NCBI GenBank assembly: GCA_016795565.1
Contig: JAEUGW010000042.1
Location: forward strand, 1-54,683
Direction of reading: 5' to 3'
DNA length: 54,683 nt
Origin: Opitutaceae bacterium
GTDB taxonomy: Bacteria; Verrucomicrobiota; Verrucomicrobiia; Opitutales; Opitutaceae
The notes beneath the pieces were generated by a model. That model was given only the letters and a program-made list of their open reading frames with translations. It made no database searches and had not been told where the DNA came from. A program made the translations under genes and the position numbers. Below, one piece after another: positions 50,254 to 54,683 of this stretch; the stretch's first letter is position 1, and every line of letters begins with the position of its first letter.

Positions 50254-50721
50254 TCACGCCACCGCCACGAAGCTGCCGGAAAACTCCACGGCGGGCTGGC
50301 CGTTGTCGCCCTCGACGGTGGCGGTAAGGTTCATGCGCGCCTTCTTGTGGCGTCGCAGTTCGCGAATGAATTGCTCCGCCTCGGCGGCGGGCGGGCGCAC
50401 GCACACGGCGCGGAGCGTGCCTTTGACGGGCGAAAGATAGTCGGCCGCGCTGTGTTTCACGACGACGTGGCCGTCGATGCCGGCCTCGCGCAGGAGCGTC
50501 CAGAGCCCCGCGTAGCAGGCGAGGGTGGGGAGCGTGTGCAAGGAGCCGCCAAACGCCGTGCCGAGGTGGTTGACGTTTTTGTCGAGCGGGGCCTCGAGCA
50601 CGAGGCGCCGGGCGTTGCTCTCGGCCACGTGCAGGCCCATGGCGCGCGTGAGGGGTATCTTCTCGTGGAGGAAGGCCTCGAGGCTTTTCTCGGACATGCT
50701 TTCGGGAACGACGGCGTTCAT
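50254..50721 (-). CDS. YiiD C-terminal-type thioesterase
   Basis: A 155-residue hotdog-fold protein matching the thioesterase domain found at the C-terminus of YiiD (PF09500 type). Landmarks: HEKIPLTRAMGLHV, LEAPLDKNVNHLGTAFGGSLHTL (N-HxGTxFGGS), CYAGLWTLL and VVKHSAADYLSPVKG. It acts on an acyl-thioester substrate that is unknown. ATG at 50721 gives a short leader; the longer start enters the flanking repeat. Repeats flank the gene on both sides. Confidence 0.85.
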   Translation of the reverse strand: MNAVVPESMSEKSLEAFLHEKIPLTRAMGLHVAESNARRLVLEAPLDKNVNHLGTAFGGSLHTLPTLACYAGLWTLLREAGIDGHVVVKHSAADYLSPVKGTLRAVCVRPPAAEAEQFIRELRRHKKARMNLTATVEGDNGQPAVEFSGSFVAVA

Positions 50722-50726
50722 GCAGG

Positions 50727-50862
50727 GAAAACTCCAAGCTCCAACATCCAAGCTCCAGCGAAACTCCAGGATTCAATCATCACTGGAGTAGCGGAAGTTT
50801 TCTGAATTTGGGCAGGTTGAGATTTCATTGGGATTTGGCGGGTGGAGCTTGGAGCTTCCCCG
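50727..50862. repeat. Inverted AGCTCCAAG-family repeat, copy 3
   Basis: Left words ACTCCAAGCTCCAACATCC and AAGCTCCAGCGAAACTCC, right words GGGTGGAGCTTGGAGCTTC. It lies between the thioesterase and YkgJ-like genes. Confidence 0.72.
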
Positions 50863-50919
50863 CTTCTGCCGCAAAGATTTCGTGTTCGCCACGATGAGAG
50901 CGGCAGACAGGTTGTCAGC

Positions 50920-51195
50920 ATGGAATGCCGGCCAAACTGCGGGGCCTGTTGCATCGCGCCGAGCATCTCGTCGCCGATCCCGGGGATGCCGCACGGCAAG
51001 CCGGCGGGCATTCCCTGCGTGCAACTGCTGCCCGACATGCGGTGTGCGATCTTCGGCCGGCCCGAGCGCCCGGCGGTGTGCGCGAGCCTCCGGCCGACGA
51101 ACGAGATGTGTCGAACGACGCGGGAAGGGGCACTCGAATATCTTACCGCCTTGGAACTCCAGACCCGACCCAGGGGAAATGCCTGTCAGCCGTAG
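50920..51195 (+). CDS. YkgJ-family Cys-cluster protein (UPF0153)
   Basis: A 91-residue protein with the YkgJ Cys cluster: [18 protein letters not shown] begins it, followed by [28 protein letters not shown] and a helical end ([12 protein letters not shown]). The eight conserved Cys bind a Zn or Fe-S centre in this family; function unknown. The last residues (RGNACQP) and stop codon lie in a 24-base dispersed repeat, so the natural C-terminus has probably been altered by repeat insertion. ATG at 50920 puts the cluster at the N-terminus. Confidence 0.85.
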   Translation: MECRPNCGACCIAPSISSPIPGMPHGKPAGIPCVQLLPDMRCAIFGRPERPAVCASLRPTNEMCRTTREGALEYLTALELQTRPRGNACQP

Positions 51196-51210
51196 GCCCG
51201 GCGAAGGCTG
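51187..51210 (+). repeat. 24-base dispersed repeat, second copy
   Basis: Identical to the complement of 19458-19481 in the CobW gene. Here it overlaps the end of the YkgJ-like gene and supplies its stop codon. Confidence 0.8.
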
Positions 51211-51349
51211 ATGCGGGGCGGACCGCGACGAGGCGTTGGCAAGATTGACCAGGCTGGAGCACGAGACCGCAAGCTAGGTCGGGATACGAGCGAAGCGGGG
51301 CACGGGGAAGTCCCTTGGGAGGTAAGAAGCTGTCAGAAAACGGTCTTTT

Positions 51350-51421
51350 GTAGGGGCGTAGCTTGTCCGCGCCAGGCACGGGCAACGCAGTCACTCGGGC
51401 GCGCACAAGGCGCGCCCCTAC
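51350..51421. repeat. Palindromic repeat (GTAGGGGCG...CGCCCCTAC)
   Basis: Outer arms GTAGGGGCG and CGCCCCTAC, with CTTGTCCGCGCC and GGCGCGCACAAG inside, form a 72-base hairpin. The remaining bases of 51196-51555 show no gene or terminator. Confidence 0.75.
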
Positions 51422-51555
51422 ATTTTGTGCAATGACCAATACCTGCATGATTTTCGGATAGCTTCAATATGCCTTGTCCTGCGGACGGCTCCCGTGTTTC
51501 CTGCGGGTCGCTGGTCTTGACGAGGCCAACGGGCCACGCCAACCCCTCCACGCCC

Positions 51556-53370
51556 ATGTCACGCTGCCGCCTCCTCGGAATCTGTGTCGCCGGTCTATTG
51601 CTCAACGTGCTCCCGGGCTGGGGCCAGGCGACGTGGAACGCGAGTGACACGGCCAGTCTGCAGACGGCTCTGTCGAGTGCGGTCAGCGGTGATACCATCA
51701 ACTTCACGGGCAGCATCACGCTCTCCGGCGCGCTGCCGGCGGTGGCAGCCACGCTGACGATCAACGGCAACGGCTTCACGCTCGACGGCGCCGGCACGTA
51801 TCAGGGCTTGCAGATCACATCAGGCACGGTGCTGCTGCAGAACCTGACCATCCAGAACGCGGTCGCCCAGGGGCAGGGTGGGAGCAGCGCCAACATCGCC
51901 GGTGGCGGTGGCGCCGCCGGCTTGGGCGGCGGACTCCTTGTGGGCAGCGGCGCCAACGTCACGCTTGCGAACATGAACTTCAGCTCGAACCAGGCGCTCG
52001 GCGGCGGTGGCGGCACCGGTCACACGGTCGGGGGAGCCAACACCGGTTCGGACGGCGGTGGCACCAGCCCCGGCCTGGGCGGTGCCTTCGGCGGCAATGG
52101 CGCCGCCGGCAGTCCCAACGGCGGCGCGGGCGGCAATGGAGTTGGTGGCGGCACCGGCGGATATGGCAGCGGCGGTGGTGGCGGCGGTGGCGGTGGGCAG
52201 GGCGGCAACGGCGGCGCGGGTGGCAACGGTGGCAATGGCGGCAGCGGCGGGGTCGGCGGCGCCGGCGGTTATGGTGGTGGTGGTGGCGGCGGCGGCGTGG
52301 GCGGGCCCGGCGGGCTCATGGGCTCGGGTGGGACTTTCAACGGCGGCGCCGGTGGCTTCGGCTTCGGCGGCGCCGGTGGCTTCGGCGGCGGCGCGGGCGG
52401 CCTCGGTGGCGTCAGCACCGGCAACTCCGCTGGTGGCGGCGGGGGCGGGCTCGGTGCGGGCGGGGCCATCTTTGTGCAGTCCGGCGGCTCGCTCTCCGTG
52501 AGCGGCAATCTCGGAATCAACGCGAACACCGCCACGGGCGGCAGCGGAGGCAGCTCCATCGGCTTCAACGGGACGGCCGGCGCAGTGGGCGGCGCGGCGG
52601 GGGCCGGCGTTTTCCTTTCCGGCAGCGGCACACTCGTTGTTGCCCCGGCCACGGGCCAGACGCAGACGTTTTCCAATCCGATCACCGACGAGGTCGGTTC
52701 CGGGCTGAGCGGCGGCACCGGCGTCTGGGGTCTCGCCAAGGGCGGCGATGGCACGCTCGTGCTCAACGGGGCCCAGCAATTCACGGGTGCCACGACGGTC
52801 ACGGTCGGCACTCTCGCGGTAAACGGCACGTCGCTGTCGGCCACCACGGTGCTGAGCGGCGGCACGCTCGGCGGCAGCGGCACCCTGAACGCGCTGGCCA
52901 CGATCGATTCGGGCGGCGTCCTCGCGCCGGGCAATTCGCCCGGCACGCTCACCTTCGCCAGCGGCCTTACGATCAACGACGTCGCGACCTTCAACTTCGA
53001 ACTCGGCTCCACGAGCGACCTTATCCTTGTCACGGGCGGCACGCTCACCGGCCCGGCCAGCGCGGCGGGGGCGACCTTCAACTTCGCGGCGGCGGGTGGC
53101 TTCGGCGCCGGCACCTACACGCTCATCGACGGCACCGGCGCGGCCCTCAGCGGCTTTGACCTGGCCGACTTCACCCTCGGCTCCGGCATCAGCGGCTACA
53201 ATTTTTCCTTCGGACTCGCGGGCCACGTGCTCTCGGTCACGGCGACCGCCATCCCCGAGCCCGCGACCTATGCCGCGATACTCGGCGCGTGCGTCCTGGG
53301 CCTGGCCGGCCTGGCGCGTCGCCGCCGGGTCTGGGGTGCGTTTTTCAAATCCGGATCACGGAAGGTTTGA
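51556..53370 (+). CDS. Gly-rich PEP-CTERM surface protein with autotransporter-type repeats
   Basis: A 604-residue exported protein. Signal peptide (MSRCRLLGICVAGLLLNVLP), then a beta-helix-like start (TINGNGFTLDGAGTYQG), a long Gly/Ala-rich stretch (about residues 115-300) of GG(A/N)GG repeats, an autotransporter-associated beta-strand repeat (LVLNGAQQFTGATTVTVGTL, with LAPGNSPGTLTF), and the C-terminal PEP-CTERM signal IPEPATYAAILGACVLG, hydrophobic helix, LARRRRV. It is probably a cell-surface or matrix protein anchored or released by an exosortase. The Gly stretch is simple-sequence DNA prone to length change. Confidence 0.88.
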   Translation: MSRCRLLGICVAGLLLNVLPGWGQATWNASDTASLQTALSSAVSGDTINFTGSITLSGALPAVAATLTINGNGFTLDGAGTYQGLQITSGTVLLQNLTIQNAVAQGQGGSSANIAGGGGAAGLGGGLLVGSGANVTLANMNFSSNQALGGGGGTGHTVGGANTGSDGGGTSPGLGGAFGGNGAAGSPNGGAGGNGVGGGTGGYGSGGGGGGGGGQGGNGGAGGNGGNGGSGGVGGAGGYGGGGGGGGVGGPGGLMGSGGTFNGGAGGFGFGGAGGFGGGAGGLGGVSTGNSAGGGGGGLGAGGAIFVQSGGSLSVSGNLGINANTATGGSGGSSIGFNGTAGAVGGAAGAGVFLSGSGTLVVAPATGQTQTFSNPITDEVGSGLSGGTGVWGLAKGGDGTLVLNGAQQFTGATTVTVGTLAVNGTSLSATTVLSGGTLGGSGTLNALATIDSGGVLAPGNSPGTLTFASGLTINDVATFNFELGSTSDLILVTGGTLTGPASAAGATFNFAAAGGFGAGTYTLIDGTGAALSGFDLADFTLGSGISGYNFSFGLAGHVLSVTATAIPEPATYAAILGACVLGLAGLARRRRVWGAFFKSGSRKV

Positions 53371-53451
53371 CCACTGATGCTCCGCCTCACGGCTTCGCTT
53401 GGGAAAGCCCTCCGCCTAATCGGCTCCGGTTTGGGTTCGGAGGCGCGGCTA

Positions 53452-54538
53452 TTGACTAATGCATAAATAATATCCTACTTGGGTATGCGCCCAAAAGGAA
53501 GTCCGGAGGAACTGGAACATCGCCGCCAGCGTGCGCTGGCGTTGTTGGGGGAAGGTCTGCCACCGGTGGAGGTAGCGGAGAGGATCGGGGTGGATCGTCG
53601 CAGTGTGCGCCGGTGGAAGGCGGCCGCGCGGGCGGGCGGAGCGCAAGCGCTGGCGGCAAAGCCGGCGGCGGGGCGCCCGCCCAAACTGTCGCCCCGGTTG
53701 CGCCCGCGACTGGAAAAGCTGCTGCTGGGTGGCGCCCAGAAGGCCGGCTTCCCGCAGGATCTGTGGACCTGTCCAAGGATCGCCCAACTGATCGCCCGCA
53801 AGTTCGCCGTGAGGTATCATGTCGCGCACGTGAGCCGCTTGCTGCGCAGCCTGGGCTGGAGTCCGCAGCGGCCCGTCCGTCAGGCCCGGGAGCGGGATGA
53901 GGCCGCGATCCAGCGTTGGATCAAGACGGATTGGCCCCGCATTAAAAAAAAGCCCGGCGGCTAGGGGCGAGCCTCCTGTTCATCGACGAGAGCGCGCTGC
54001 TGCTCTCGCCCTACCTGCGCCGCACATGGAGTCCGTGTGGCTGCCGTCCGGTGGTGGTGCAACGCATCCGGCATCGGCAGAAGCTCTCCATCATTGCCGG
54101 GCTGGTGATCCGTGCGCGCCGGCGGCGGGTCCGGTTCGTCTTCCGCCTGCATCGGGACTGTGCCGTCGATGGCCCCAAGGCGGTGGCCTTCCTGCGGCAG
54201 GTCGGCTTGGCCGTCTCCGGTCCGATCATTGTGGTTTGGGACCGGCTCAACGCACACCGTTCAAAGGTGGTCCAAGCCTTCCTCGCTCGCCGGCCACGCT
54301 TCCAACTGGAATACCTCCCGCCCTACGCACCGGAGCTCAACCCCACCGAATATGCCTGGGGCTGGCTGAAGACCAACCCGTTGGCGAACTACGTCCCCAA
54401 GGACGCAGCGGAACTAGCCCGGACCGCTCGCCGCCAAGACCACCAGCTCAAGCACCGGGCGCGTTTGCTATGGTCCTTCATCGACCACAGCCCTCTGCCT
54501 TTACGCCATAAATAGGACATTACTTATACATGACTCAA
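53452..54538. mobile_element. IS630-family insertion sequence
   Basis: A 1087-base element flanked by TA on both sides (53450-53451 and 54539-54540), the IS630/Tc1 target duplication. Terminal inverted repeats: TTGACTAATGCATAAATAAT.. at the left and the complement TTGAGTCATGTATAAGTAAT.. at the right, 23 of 29 positions identical. One transposase, in two frames, fills the element. It inserted three bases from the edge of the right terminal repeat of the window. Confidence 0.85.
53485..54515 (+). CDS. IS630 transposase, two frames joined by -1 slippage
   Basis: The first frame (53485-53964) encodes an N-terminal helix-turn-helix region (ALLGEGLPPVEVAERIGVDR, then RSVRRWKAAAR) and ends in a stop soon after ATT AAA AAA AAG. 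The eight A's contain the classical A AAA AAG slippery heptamer; a -1 shift reads on as KKARRLGASLLFIDES. The catalytic Asp (LLFIDES), second Asp (VVWDRLNAH) and Glu (PELNPTEYAW) of the IS630 DDE triad are all present in the second frame, so the fused protein looks intact. The stop codon lies within the right inverted repeat. Confidence 0.82.
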
Positions 54539-54542
54539 TAGC

Positions 54543-54682
54543 CTAAGCCGGAACGATGCAGTAGAATCGCCGACTGCGTGGGCTAAACTTCTGCGTCACA
54601 TGGAGATTTCCTACTGCATTGCAGTTGGATTTGGCTCACTGCACCGCTGGGAAACACGCTCATGCGCTGCTTCGACTGCATC
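54543..54682. repeat. Right copy of terminal dispersed repeat (MITE-like)
   Basis: Exact inverted copy of bases 1-140, beginning CTAAGCCGGAACGATGCAGT. Adjacent to the right TA of the IS630 element. The window ends within or at the edge of the element. Confidence 0.85.
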
Positions 54683-54683
54683 G

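Noticed and set aside
52000..52480. Gly-rich region as a PE_PGRS-like mycobacterial protein
   Set aside because: There is no PE domain; signal peptide, autotransporter-type repeat and PEP-CTERM tail explain it.

Overview
High-GC bacterial chromosomal segment, about 54.7 kb, densely coded. Two proteins carry PEP-CTERM sorting tails, there are two DUF481-like outer-membrane proteins, a CreBCD-type stress module and many palindromic intergenic repeats. Together these suggest a Gram-negative member of Verrucomicrobiota, perhaps Opitutales; this placement is inference from gene content only. Both window ends are the same 140-base repeat in opposite orientation, so the contig probably stops where an assembly broke at a dispersed repeat.

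Layout. 0.1-2.6 kb: intradiol-dioxygenase-like protein, diacylglycerol kinase, a SeqA-like protein and an NAD(P)-binding oxidoreductase, followed by a repeat nest. 2.9-9.3 kb: a 2OG-Fe(II) oxygenase, two DUF481-like outer-membrane proteins, a THEP1-type NTPase fused to a membrane domain, and a BNR-repeat protein. 9.4-12.1 kb: copper-type TonB receptor and its small partner. 12.1-22.5 kb: TIR-membrane protein, WD40 protein, PEP-CTERM protein, NarL regulator plus histidine kinase, nucleotidyltransferase pair, CobW-family metallochaperone, HipBA toxin-antitoxin and a DUF1653 protein.

22.6-36.7 kb is a 14-kb metal-resistance island, all on the minus strand. In transcription order it holds a Cys-rich secreted protein, CusB, CusA, a CorE-like ECF sigma factor with a Cys-rich tail, a tiny metallothionein-like protein, a CopA-type Cu(I) ATPase, a second Cys-rich protein, and a CzcCBA-like system with a miniature adaptor and a Cys-tailed periplasmic protein. 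The same promoter-like motif (GTAAG, 16 bases, CGTCTCC) lies just upstream of cusB and of the metallothionein-like gene. I infer that it is the promoter read by the ECF factor. The copper TonB receptor and CobW protein elsewhere in the window extend the metal theme.

36.9-51.2 kb is mainly housekeeping: acid phosphatase, pyruvate kinase, a metallo-hydrolase, QueD-like and FolE2 enzymes, an SDR, CreB, CreC and a miniature CreD preceded by three TTCAC boxes, RuvB with a frameshifted low-GC gene after it, MurA, an RG-rich disordered protein, dimeric dUTPase, a YiiD-type thioesterase and a YkgJ-like protein. 51.5-54.7 kb holds a Gly-rich PEP-CTERM surface protein, an IS630-family element with a -1 slippery site, and the right terminal repeat.

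Most notable beyond the genes: the shared ECF promoter motif; a family of three stop-codon-proximal hairpins with a TAATA-type loop and a compensatory base pair; a CreD lacking its periplasmic domain under a textbook cre-tag; and intergenic repeat DNA read in frame inside the WD40 and CobW genes. No tRNA, rRNA or CRISPR array was seen.
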